This document shows positions 14,699-21,699 of a DNA stretch of 21,699 bases, in pieces. The stretch comes from Alphaproteobacteria bacterium. Lineage in GTDB: Bacteria; Pseudomonadota; Alphaproteobacteria; Paracaedibacterales; CAITNM01. The first letter of the stretch is position 1. Each line of letters begins with the position of its first letter. Location of the stretch: contig CANMNU010000007.1 of the NCBI GenBank assembly GCA_947499175.1, forward strand, positions 1-21,699, given 5' to 3'. The notes beneath the pieces are model-generated. The model did not search any database. It saw only the letters and a list, made by a program, of their open reading frames with translations, and had not been told where the DNA came from. The position numbers were made by a program, and so were the translations under genes.

Positions 14699-15554
14699 TA
14701 TTAACAGTGTCACCCCATTGATTTTTTTTAAGTTGCTTATAATTTGAGGCGCTACGTCCAATAGTGGGGGTGATAATTTCACCACTTTTGCTGCAAATTT
14801 TTAAATCGATATGACCACTGTGTAACCTTGGTTGAGCAACCAGTCTTCCAAAATCAGAAACTTTTGGTTCTTTTGCAAATAACATATAGCTATAAGCTTC
14901 ATTTTCAAAGCCACGCTCAGCATTTTTCAATAGGCGGTGTTCTTTGCTACGGGCTACATTCTCGGAAAAATGGCACCAATCATTATCTTTTAATGGGCAA
15001 ATTTTTTGGTGGCAGCACGGTCCCAAAATGTGAGCTTCTTTGGCCAACATATAATCACGCATTTGTAGTAAACGTTTAAAATGTGCTGGGGTTCCTGGTT
15101 CGATAATCAATAAATATCGGGTTTTTGGCCAGATCTCATCTAAAACTAGTTGCCATGTGTCTACTTCTCCTAAGGAATAGCTAAATACGCTTAAATCAAC
15201 ATTTTTAGGTGTAGATGTTTGTACAGGGTTATCAGGGTGAAAATGTTTTAAAAATTGGGTTGCATAAGTTTTTGCTTGGATGTCTTGTTCAATTAAAAAA
15301 TATTCAATATTTTTAAAAAAATGACTTAGTGCTAGCGATGCAGTGCCAATGCCACAGCCCCAATCAAGAATTGAAGTAATTTGCAAGCTAGCTGAATACT
15401 TTTCAAAAATCTTCAAACAAACGCTATATGTAGCCGGAAATCTTGTAAAGATATAAGCTTGAATCTGTGCAATATCAGCATACCCAATACGCTGCCCAGC
15501 ACGGTAGCTATTCTGCAAATCTAAATAGGCTTTTTTACTTGGCTTGCTTGCCAA
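14679..15554 (-). CDS. Rsm22-family rRNA methyltransferase-like protein
   Basis: SAM-dependent methyltransferase-fold protein of the Rsm22/METTL17 kind, associated with small-subunit ribosome assembly. SILDWGCGIGTASLALSHF (61-79) is the SAM loop; SYSLGEVD and LLIIEPGTPAHF follow as in the family. Residues about 177-194 contain the Cys cluster ILGPCCHQKICPL...DWCHF, which in relatives is tied to an Fe-S cluster. The C-terminal part ends in the expected KNQWGD strand. The only start in this frame is a TTG at 15554, lacking the usual N-terminal helix; an ATG in another frame at 15592 encodes MHSLQKYVQEELGWQAS, which would fit as the missing N-terminus. A frameshift is possible. Confidence 0.82.
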   Translation of the reverse strand: MASKPSKKAYLDLQNSYRAGQRIGYADIAQIQAYIFTRFPATYSVCLKIFEKYSASLQITSILDWGCGIGTASLALSHFFKNIEYFLIEQDIQAKTYATQFLKHFHPDNPVQTSTPKNVDLSVFSYSLGEVDTWQLVLDEIWPKTRYLLIIEPGTPAHFKRLLQMRDYMLAKEAHILGPCCHQKICPLKDNDWCHFSENVARSKEHRLLKNAERGFENEAYSYMLFAKEPKVSDFGRLVAQPRLHSGHIDLKICSKSGEIITPTIGRSASNYKQLKKNQWGDTVNIAPDPD

Positions 15555-15594
15555 CCTAATTCTTCTTGAACATATTTTTGCAAAGAGTGCATAA

Positions 15595-15619
15595 GAAAAA
15601 AGGGGGCAAAGTGCCCCCT
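15595..15619 (-). terminator. Rho-independent terminator of the collagen-like protein gene
   Basis: An 8-bp stem AGGGGGCA/TGCCCCCT with a 3-nt loop is followed on the minus strand by TTTTTT. It lies 19 nt past the stop of the gene at 15638 and only a few bases before the ATG of the possible N-terminus of the methyltransferase. Confidence 0.9.
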
Positions 15620-15637
15620 AAATTATTTAATAGTTAG

Positions 15638-16300
15638 TTATTTAGCAGCTGGTACTGGAGCTACTGCTGGAGCACAAACAGGAGCTGGCACAACAGGAGC
15701 ACAACATTCTGCAGCATGTGCGGCAATGTGTCCAGTATATGGAGCTTGGTTTGCGTTTAATTCAGCAGTGATTTTATTCATAGCAGCATGACCATTTACA
15801 TGTGCGGCGCCTACATGGCCTACTGTTGCAGTGTGGTGATCTGCATTAGCGGACGCTTTATGTTCATCATGATCAGCTTTGTCTGCTTTTTTAGCTGAAT
15901 CTTTCTTATCTGCATCCTTACCTGAAGAATCATCAGATTTAGCTGAGTTGGATTTATTTTTGCTTTTGCTATCCTTGGTGTTAGCTGCATCTTTTCCTGC
16001 TTTGCCATCGTGACCTGAGGCTCCATCTTTGCCTGCTTTACCATCATGGCCTTCGGATCCGTCTTCACCATCTGCTCCATCATTTACAGCCTTAGCTTTT
16101 TTGGTTTTTTTAGAAGAAGTGTCTCCTGAAGCATCATCCACACTAGAATCAGCATCTTTGCTAGAATCAGTATCTTTGCTTTTTTTAGAGCTATCAGCTG
16201 TATCTTCTTTTGCAGCGTTGTTAGAATGTATAGCTGGGGAATACATTTCAGCTGCACCAGCTAAAAGCACAACAGTTAGTAACTTTAATAAATTGTTCAT
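15638..16300 (-). CDS. Secreted Ser/Asp/Lys-rich protein with collagen-like triplets
   Basis: No family recognised. It has about 220 residues from ATG 16300, preceded by GGAG; a TTG 9 nt earlier is less likely. A signal peptide (LLKLLTVVLLAGAAEM) starts it. Residues 27-73 are Ser/Asp/Lys-rich and disordered. Residues 75-104 are ten perfect Gly-X-Y triplets, with GHDGKAGKD twice, like a bacterial collagen-like segment. Residues 105-147 return to Ser/Lys/Asp runs. After that comes a His-rich stretch (DHDEHK, DHHTATVGHVGAAHVNGH), then ECCAPVV and a Pro/Ala/Val tail. Export and surface exposure are likely; metal binding by the His part is inference. A terminator follows. Confidence 0.7.
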   Translation of the reverse strand: MNNLLKLLTVVLLAGAAEMYSPAIHSNNAAKEDTADSSKKSKDTDSSKDADSSVDDASGDTSSKKTKKAKAVNDGADGEDGSEGHDGKAGKDGASGHDGKAGKDAANTKDSKSKNKSNSAKSDDSSGKDADKKDSAKKADKADHDEHKASANADHHTATVGHVGAAHVNGHAAMNKITAELNANQAPYTGHIAAHAAECCAPVVPAPVCAPAVAPVPAAK

Positions 16301-16579
16301 AATCTTCAAACTCCATGTTAAATTTCACAGTCATTACAGACTGCACACTATGTTAAAAATATACATGAATCTAGAAATCAATCTAACTTAATTAAAATTA
16401 ATGATTAAGTTTTCATTCTGGGCTGTGGTATTTTCGAGACGGTTTTACTTAACCCCTTTGTCTACCAAAGCCCAAATTTTACTTGATTCAGTTACACTTT
16501 CAACCAACCTTTATCAAATAGTAGCGCACACAAGTAAACAAACCATTAATAACACAATTAAAAGTTTTCTAATTTTTTT

Positions 16580-16598
16580 TGACAATTTTTATATAATC
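16580..16598 (+). promoter_or_regulatory. Perfect -10 TATAAT and nearby TTGACA
   Basis: TTGACA at 16580-16585 and TATAAT at 16593-16598 are both perfect but only 7 bp apart, so they cannot belong to the same promoter. TATAAT with a T-rich poor -35 17 bp upstream (about 16570-16575) is the likeliest use. Confidence 0.35.
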
Positions 16599-16663
16599 TT
16601 TAAAGATGTGGATATTTTCTAGAGCTTGATTCATGAAAATTTACACTACATGGTATAAAAATC

Positions 16664-16693
16664 TTGACATAAAGCTATAAATTGCGATAGATA
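16664..16693 (+). promoter_or_regulatory. Candidate promoter of rplU-rpmA
   Basis: TTGACA at 16664-16669 is a perfect -35, and 17-18 bp later there is a weak -10 (TAGATA, 16688-16693). Transcription would start near 16700, giving a leader of about 50 nt before rplU. Confidence 0.45.
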
Positions 16694-16752
16694 TTTTAAG
16701 TGCTATGTATGTTTGCGTAGACAATTAATTAATAATTAGTCAGAGAGATGCT

Positions 16753-17067
16753 ATGTTTGCAGTGATCAAGACCGGCGGAAAACAATACCGCGTAGAAGAA
16801 AACAACATCATTAAGATAGAAAAATTAGAGTCTATTGAGGGTGAAAAAATTATTTTTGATCATGTGCTCATGGTTGGTGATGCGGCAAAAGCAACTGTAG
16901 GTTCCCCGCTTATAGCAGGTGCTACTGTAGAGGCTGAAGTACTTAAGCAAATGCGTGATCGTAAGGTCATTATTTTTAAGAAAAAACGTCGTCAGAATTA
17001 TCGCCGTAAGTTAGGTCATCGCCAACACTTAACGATAGTTCGTATTACAAAAATTATTGCAGGTTAA
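16753..17067 (+). CDS. rplU: 50S ribosomal protein L21
   Basis: Large-subunit ribosomal protein binding 23S rRNA with L20. Its 104 residues are the usual length. [16 protein letters not shown] at the start and [25 protein letters not shown] at the end are diagnostic. AGAGAGATG precedes the ATG as a ribosome site. rpmA begins 14 nt after the stop, so they form one transcript. Confidence 0.98.
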   Translation: MFAVIKTGGKQYRVEENNIIKIEKLESIEGEKIIFDHVLMVGDAAKATVGSPLIAGATVEAEVLKQMRDRKVIIFKKKRRQNYRRKLGHRQHLTIVRITKIIAG

Positions 17068-17081
17068 AGGGAGATTGATCT

Positions 17082-17339
17082 ATGGCAACGAAAAAAGCTG
17101 GTGGTAGTTCACGAAATGGTCGTGACTCTGAGAGTAAACGTCTTGGCGTAAAACGCTATGGCGGACAGGTGGTATTATCGGGAAATATTTTGGTTCGCCA
17201 ACGCGGAACTAAATTTCATGCAGGTAAAAATGTGGGCATGGGCAAAGACCATACCTTATTTGCAACAATTGAAGGTGTAGTTGAATTTTCAAAGGGTCGT
17301 GCTAATCGTTCCTTTGTTTCAGTTATACCTGCTGCGTAA
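17082..17339 (+). CDS. rpmA: 50S ribosomal protein L27
   Basis: Large-subunit protein whose N-terminus approaches the peptidyl-transferase centre. The 85-residue product starts [20 protein letters not shown], with [10 protein letters not shown] near the end, as expected. The N-terminus directly begins with the functional sequence, with no cleaved Firmicutes-type extension. GGGAG precedes the ATG. It ends in a strong terminator. Confidence 0.98.
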   Translation: MATKKAGGSSRNGRDSESKRLGVKRYGGQVVLSGNILVRQRGTKFHAGKNVGMGKDHTLFATIEGVVEFSKGRANRSFVSVIPAA

Positions 17340-17358
17340 TCTTTGATAAGGAATTACG

Positions 17359-17389
17359 AGCGCTTCGAAAAACTCGAAGCGCTTTTTTT
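17359..17389 (+). terminator. Rho-independent terminator after rpmA
   Basis: A 10-bp perfect stem AGCGCTTCGA/TCGAAGCGCT with a 5-nt loop and seven Ts. It lies 12 bp before the obgE start, so obgE is transcribed by read-through or from a promoter within this stretch. Confidence 0.93.
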
Positions 17390-17397
17390 ATAGGTGA

Positions 17398-18402
<1,005 letters not shown>

Positions 18403-18409
18403 CGAAATA

Positions 18410-18438
18410 ATTCAAGCTAGTCAAGCCCTAGCTTGAAT
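18410..18438. terminator. Bidirectional-type hairpin between obgE and nfeD
   Basis: An 11-bp perfect stem ATTCAAGCTAG/CTAGCTTGAAT with a 7-nt loop lies between convergent genes. T-tracts are weak on both strands (TATTTCG on the minus strand), so termination efficiency is uncertain. Confidence 0.6.
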
Positions 18439-18440
18439 GG

Positions 18441-18881
18441 TCAACAAGCAGCGATTATGAGTGTATTGCCTTTTATGTCAACAATTTTCACTTTAGCCCC
18501 AGCCAATAAATCAGGTCCATTAACAGTCCAGTGGCTATCAGCAATTTTTACTCTACCCCGGCCATTGATGATTGATTCATCTAGAATAATGACTTTGCCA
18601 ACCATCTTATTCGAAGAGTCATTTACCAAAAACTTAGGATCTTTATTTTGCTTTTGATAAAAGAAATAACTAAGGGCCAGCCCTGCAAGTAAAAATATTG
18701 CAATAGCTAACAAGTTTGGGATATTAAATAAATAAACTAAGCCGGAAGTAATTAATGCTCCTAAACCAAACCAAAGCATGAATATTCCAGGAAACATTAG
18801 CTCAAAAGCGAGTAAAGCTACCCCTAACCCAAGCCACTGTAAGGCTGTCATATTCAAGCAAAACAAACAAATTTCATTCAT
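18441..18881 (-). CDS. NfeD-like membrane protein (short form)
   Basis: Partner of SPFH proteins in membrane organisation. The 146 residues hold three hydrophobic segments (about 12-82) and a C-terminal OB-fold domain starting at MVGKVIILDESIINGRGRVK, as in NfeD short (1b) proteins lacking the ClpP-like protease. It starts 17 nt after the SPFH gene stop with AAGGA upstream. A shorter start (MTALQWLG) exists 30 nt downstream but lacks a ribosome site. Confidence 0.88.
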   Translation of the reverse strand: MNEICLFCLNMTALQWLGLGVALLAFELMFPGIFMLWFGLGALITSGLVYLFNIPNLLAIAIFLLAGLALSYFFYQKQNKDPKFLVNDSSNKMVGKVIILDESIINGRGRVKIADSHWTVNGPDLLAGAKVKIVDIKGNTLIIAAC

Positions 18882-18898
18882 AATTTTAATCCTTAACG

Positions 18899-19813
18899 TT
18901 ATTTCTTGGGCTTATCATCGGTAGCGCTTAGCAGCTCACGAATTCCCTGTAGTGATCCTAGCATATTCGATGCTTCAAACGGTAGCATAATTACCTTTTG
19001 GTTGTCGGCTGTGGCAAGCTCTTTAAAGGCTTGAACATAACGCTCAGCAATGAAGTATTGTAAAGGCATTGGCCCACTTGTACGAATAGCCTCTGCCATT
19101 GACCTGGTAGCGTTAGCTTCGGCTTCCGCAAGGCGTTCGCGCCCATCTGCTTGGCGACGATTAGCTTCTAATTTACCTTCAGCTTGCAAAATTGCTGCTT
19201 GTTTATCACCATCGGCACGCAATATTTCTGATTGGCGCTGCCCTTCAGCTTCTAAAATTGAAGCACGTTTTTCACGCTCAGCTTTCATTTGGCGGCCCAT
19301 AGAATCAATCAAATCTTTAGGTGGGCGAATGTCCTTTATTTCGATGCGAGTTACTTTGGTGCCCCATGGGTTGGTTGCTTCATCAATTACAGTTAGCAGG
19401 CGAGCATTAATTTTTTCACGGCATGATAATAACTCATCTAAATCCATGGAGCCCATTACAGTACGGATATTAGTCATGGTTAAATTTAAAATCGCAATTT
19501 TAAGATTAGTAACCTCATAAGCGGCTTTAGCAGCATCCAAAATTTGATAAAAGATTACACCATCAACATTCACCACTGCATTGTCTTTGGTAATAATATC
19601 CTGGGATGGCACCTCAAGAACAGATTCCATCATATTAATTTTATTACCGACAGCATCAATAAATGGAACAATAAGGTTTAGCCCTGGCTTTAAAGTAACA
19701 GTGTAGCGCCCAAAGCGCTCAACAGTATGCTCATATCCTTGAGGTACAATACGAACTGAACGAATTAAATAAAGCACAACCAACACAACGACTGCTTGGA
19801 TAACATATTCCAT
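18899..19813 (-). CDS. qmcA: QmcA-like SPFH/stomatin protein
   Basis: Inner-membrane scaffold of the band-7 family, forming large oligomers at membrane domains. One N-terminal membrane segment (4-18) is followed by [18 protein letters not shown], the SPFH domain, then [17 protein letters not shown]. The C-terminal coiled coil is [20 protein letters not shown] and related Ala/Glu/Arg-rich repeats (about 185-240). It has 304 residues. It is the first gene of a two-gene unit with nfeD, the classic SPFH-NfeD pair. Confidence 0.92.
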   Translation of the reverse strand: MEYVIQAVVVLVVLYLIRSVRIVPQGYEHTVERFGRYTVTLKPGLNLIVPFIDAVGNKINMMESVLEVPSQDIITKDNAVVNVDGVIFYQILDAAKAAYEVTNLKIAILNLTMTNIRTVMGSMDLDELLSCREKINARLLTVIDEATNPWGTKVTRIEIKDIRPPKDLIDSMGRQMKAEREKRASILEAEGQRQSEILRADGDKQAAILQAEGKLEANRRQADGRERLAEAEANATRSMAEAIRTSGPMPLQYFIAERYVQAFKELATADNQKVIMLPFEASNMLGSLQGIRELLSATDDKPKK

Positions 19814-19907
19814 AAAAAAACCTTGATAACTTTAAGTGTGTTACCAGAAGTGTAGGTAATCTTGACTTCATATGCAAATGGTTAATGCGAACATGGTTTA
19901 ATGTGAG

Positions 19908-19952
19908 TACCAAAGATGTTGGTTGACTTTTGGTATTGACAAGCGTACGTAC
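19908..19952. promoter_or_regulatory. Inverted repeat and -35-like elements between divergent genes
   Basis: TACCAAA (19908-19914) and TTTGGTA (19929-19935) form a 7-bp inverted repeat with a 14-nt centre. TTGACT (19923) and TTGACA (19936) lie nearby, and the palindrome GTACGTAC is at 19945-19952. It may be an operator or the promoter of the transporter gene, but no good -10 fits TTGACA. Confidence 0.35.
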
Positions 19953-19990
19953 AAAAATCCTTTGAAGTTAGTCAATGGTTAGGCTAGCTT

Positions 19991-21439
19991 ATGAGAACAT
20001 TAACCTATGGCATTAACAACATGATACCTAAGTTTCCTTATAAGATTTGGAAAATCGTTGTTCCTTTTGTCATTGGATTTGCGATCTATTTTTTGCAAAA
20101 ACCTGATATAATTGACCCCAAAGGCTGGCAGCTTTTAGCAATATTTATTGGGACCATTAGCGGAATTGTTTTTAAATCACTGCCAAGTCCAGTTATTACA
20201 TTAATTGGTTTGCACTGTTGTACAGTTACCAAAACCTTAGATTTGGCCACAGAGTCACTCCAGGGTTTTTCATCAACCATAGTATGGTTAGTTGCTTTTG
20301 TATTTTTTATTGCAAGAGCTTTCATAAAAACTAAATTAGGTCATCGCATTGCCTATATCTTTGTTTCTCTTTTGGGTAAATACACATTAGGGCTTGGCTA
20401 TGGCATTATCCTTACAGAATTTATTCTTGGGCCAATAATTCCAAGCAATGCAGCACGAGCTGGTGGCATTATTTATCCAATTGTTAAATCAATCTCTGAA
20501 ACGCTAGGTAGTCGTCCAGGAGATGGCACGTCACGAAAACTTGGTGGTTTCTTAACCATTGTGGCCTTTCAAGGAAATATAATTGTCAGTGCCATGTTTT
20601 TAACCGCAATGGCTGGGAATTACATGGCCCAAGAAATTGCAGTCAAACAAGGAATATTCTTTTCATGGCTAGATTGGTTTGTAGCGGCATCAGTTCCTGG
20701 ATTATTCAGCATTATTATTGTGCCACTAGTTTTATACATTATTTACCCGCCACAACTTAAAGTATTGCCCCAAGCCGTTAGTATTGCAAAAAAAAACCTA
20801 AGGGATATGGGGTCACTGACTACTCAAGAAATAACAATGACAGGAGTATTCTTAACTATGATTGCCATGTGGATGTTTGGGGAACACTACAATATTCCTT
20901 CAATCACAGCGGGATTATTTGGGGTGTGTTTGCTATTAATTACCGGTATTTTAACTTGGAAAGATATTTTAAACGAACATGAGGCTTGGAGTACCGTAAT
21001 TTGGCTTTCAATTTTAATTATGATGTCGAGAAACCTTGAAAATTATGGTGTCGTTGAATGGTTTAGTACATCAATAAGCCAAATATTTTTAGACACCCAT
21101 TCGCTTCTGGCGTTATGTGGCTTGTCAATAATCTATTTTTATAGCCACTATTTCTTTGCCAGTAATACAGCCCACGTTGCGGCTATGTACGGCGCATTCC
21201 TTAGTGTGGCAATTATCGCTGGTGCTCCACCGTTAATGTCAGCATTACTTTTAGGATTTTTCAGTTCACTGTTTTCCAGCATAACCCATTATTCTACGGG
21301 ATCAGCTGCTTTATACTTTGGTATGGGATACGTAGAAGTTGGCGAATGGTGGTTGTATGGGTTTATCATAAGTTTGGTTAATATTGCTATTTGGCTTGGC
21401 ATTGGCTATCTGTGGTGGCATTTCTTGGGGATAGTTTAA
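19991..21439 (+). CDS. DASS-family dicarboxylate (2-oxoglutarate/malate-type) transporter
   Basis: Inner-membrane secondary transporter of the divalent anion:sodium symporter family, closest in pattern to plastid and chlamydial 2-oxoglutarate/malate translocators. The 482 residues contain about 12 hydrophobic segments. The first substrate-site motif is SNAARAGGIIYPIVKSI (near 156) and the second lies in FASNTAHVAAMYGAF with YSTGSAALYFG after it. The start at 19991 has TTAGG upstream; a second ATG at 20021 lacks one. The substrate could be malate, 2-oxoglutarate, succinate or another dicarboxylate. In an intracellular organism it would import host carbon (inference). Confidence 0.9.
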   Translation: MRTLTYGINNMIPKFPYKIWKIVVPFVIGFAIYFLQKPDIIDPKGWQLLAIFIGTISGIVFKSLPSPVITLIGLHCCTVTKTLDLATESLQGFSSTIVWLVAFVFFIARAFIKTKLGHRIAYIFVSLLGKYTLGLGYGIILTEFILGPIIPSNAARAGGIIYPIVKSISETLGSRPGDGTSRKLGGFLTIVAFQGNIIVSAMFLTAMAGNYMAQEIAVKQGIFFSWLDWFVAASVPGLFSIIIVPLVLYIIYPPQLKVLPQAVSIAKKNLRDMGSLTTQEITMTGVFLTMIAMWMFGEHYNIPSITAGLFGVCLLLITGILTWKDILNEHEAWSTVIWLSILIMMSRNLENYGVVEWFSTSISQIFLDTHSLLALCGLSIIYFYSHYFFASNTAHVAAMYGAFLSVAIIAGAPPLMSALLLGFFSSLFSSITHYSTGSAALYFGMGYVEVGEWWLYGFIISLVNIAIWLGIGYLWWHFLGIV

Positions 21440-21480
21440 GAAATCTTTAGATTATTCATTATGAACCCGCACAATTTTTT

Positions 21481-21699
21481 CAGGGCAACCTCATTAAAAT
21501 CATTGTTGAATAATTTGTGTCAAACGCTCATCATTCCAACCAGCAGCCTTGCGTAATCCCTTGATAGACTCACGCTTTTGTTGTCTATTTTGCTGCAGCA
21601 TATTTAAGGCTGTATGTTTGATGATACCAATATTTTGTGGGCCATTGCCTTTACGAATTCTCGAAGCATCATCATTGAAACTGACATCTAAAATCCAGT
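21481..21699 (-). mobile_element. ISAs1-family insertion sequence, 3' end (partial)
   Basis: The end of an IS lies about 40 bp past the transporter gene. The transposase C-terminus reads in from the right edge, and the outer end CAGGGCAACC at 21481 fits the CAGGGC-type terminal inverted repeat I associate with ISAs1 elements. The other end and the target duplication are outside the window, so whether the element is intact cannot be told. Confidence 0.75.
21500..21699 (-). CDS. ISAs1-family transposase (C-terminal part)
   Basis: The last 65 codons before a TGA, entering from the right edge. It reads WILDVSFNDDASRIRKGNGP, then QNIGIIKHTALNMLQQ, KRESIKGLRKAAGW and ends TQIIQQ. This is the conserved C-terminus of DDE transposases of the ISAs1/H-repeat type (DVxFNEDxxRIRxGxAPxN, then SIKGKRxxAGW). 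No internal stop or frameshift is visible in this part. Confidence 0.9.
   Translation of the reverse strand, partial: WILDVSFNDDASRIRKGNGPQNIGIIKHTALNMLQQNRQQKRESIKGLRKAAGWNDERLTQIIQQ

Larger units (their letters stand above)
16301..16752. other. 450-bp intergenic region before rplU
   Basis: No convincing gene is seen here; an open stretch at 16401-16622 has no ribosome site and unnatural composition. It contains the upstream region of the collagen-like gene (minus) and the rplU leader (plus), a possible folded element at 16420-16473 and two promoter candidates around 16580-16598 and 16664-16693. Confidence 0.5.

Noticed and set aside
16029..16391. 120-aa frame opposite the collagen-like gene
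   Set aside because: Its Ser/Pro/Leu-rich sequence is the mirror of the Asp/Gly/Lys codons on the other strand; the minus-strand gene has the signal peptide, ribosome site and terminator.
16401..16622. 73-aa open frame before rplU
   Set aside because: No ribosome-binding site, no recognisable composition or family, and it overlaps promoter-like elements; likely chance in AT-rich DNA.
19050..19520. 156-aa frame opposite the SPFH gene
   Set aside because: Shadow of the Ala/Glu/Arg-rich coiled-coil coding strand; the minus-strand product is a clear QmcA-like protein.

Overview
The window looks like a chromosome segment from a low-GC alphaproteobacterium, probably a host-associated or intracellular lineage such as Holosporales/Paracaedibacter-like or Rickettsiales-like bacteria. 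Four things point there: a circularly permuted two-piece tmRNA gene, an alphaproteobacterial-type SspB adaptor, a DUF3035-like lipoprotein beside a pair of M16 peptidases, and an Rsm22-type methyltransferase. The AT-rich, short intergenic DNA, several secreted low-complexity proteins and a plastid/chlamydia-like dicarboxylate transporter also fit a host-associated life. The exact lineage is inference.

Layout. Positions 1-1275 (minus) hold a substrate-binding protein and the start of its permease, part of an uncharacterised TrpX/TrpY-like ABC importer that runs off the left edge. Positions 1487-2329 (plus) encode a secreted Pro/Gln/Tyr-rich repeat protein followed by a terminator. Alanine racemase follows at 2424-3509 (plus). 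From about 11440 down to 3549 (minus) runs a compact seven-gene operon: DUF3035-like lipoprotein, inactive M16 partner, active M16 zinc peptidase, glucose-6-phosphate isomerase, GlyQ, GlyS and a BamE-like lipoprotein. Junctions are overlapping or only a few bases long. Its products mix envelope maintenance with central metabolism and tRNA charging.

At 11676-12566 (plus) lies the most notable locus: a permuted ssrA (tmRNA) gene immediately followed by sspB, the ClpXP adaptor for ssrA-tagged proteins. The tag frame is about 27 codons, roughly twice the usual length. It looks like two tandem tag-like modules, the first ending in Ala-Ala without a stop and the second ending Ala-Val. Converging on sspB is anmK (anhydromuramic acid kinase, cell-wall recycling).

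Positions 13720-16300 (minus) hold an orphan secreted Cys-containing protein, a shortened YozG-like HTH gene overlapping an Rsm22-type methyltransferase gene, and a secreted Ser/Asp/Lys-rich protein with ten collagen-like Gly-X-Y triplets. The methyltransferase may have a frameshifted N-terminus. After a 450-bp intergenic region come rplU, rpmA and obgE (plus), the standard ribosome-assembly cluster. Positions 18441-19813 (minus) encode an NfeD-like protein and a QmcA-like SPFH protein, a known membrane pair. A DASS-family dicarboxylate transporter occupies 19991-21439 (plus). The right edge cuts into the 3' end of an ISAs1-family insertion sequence.
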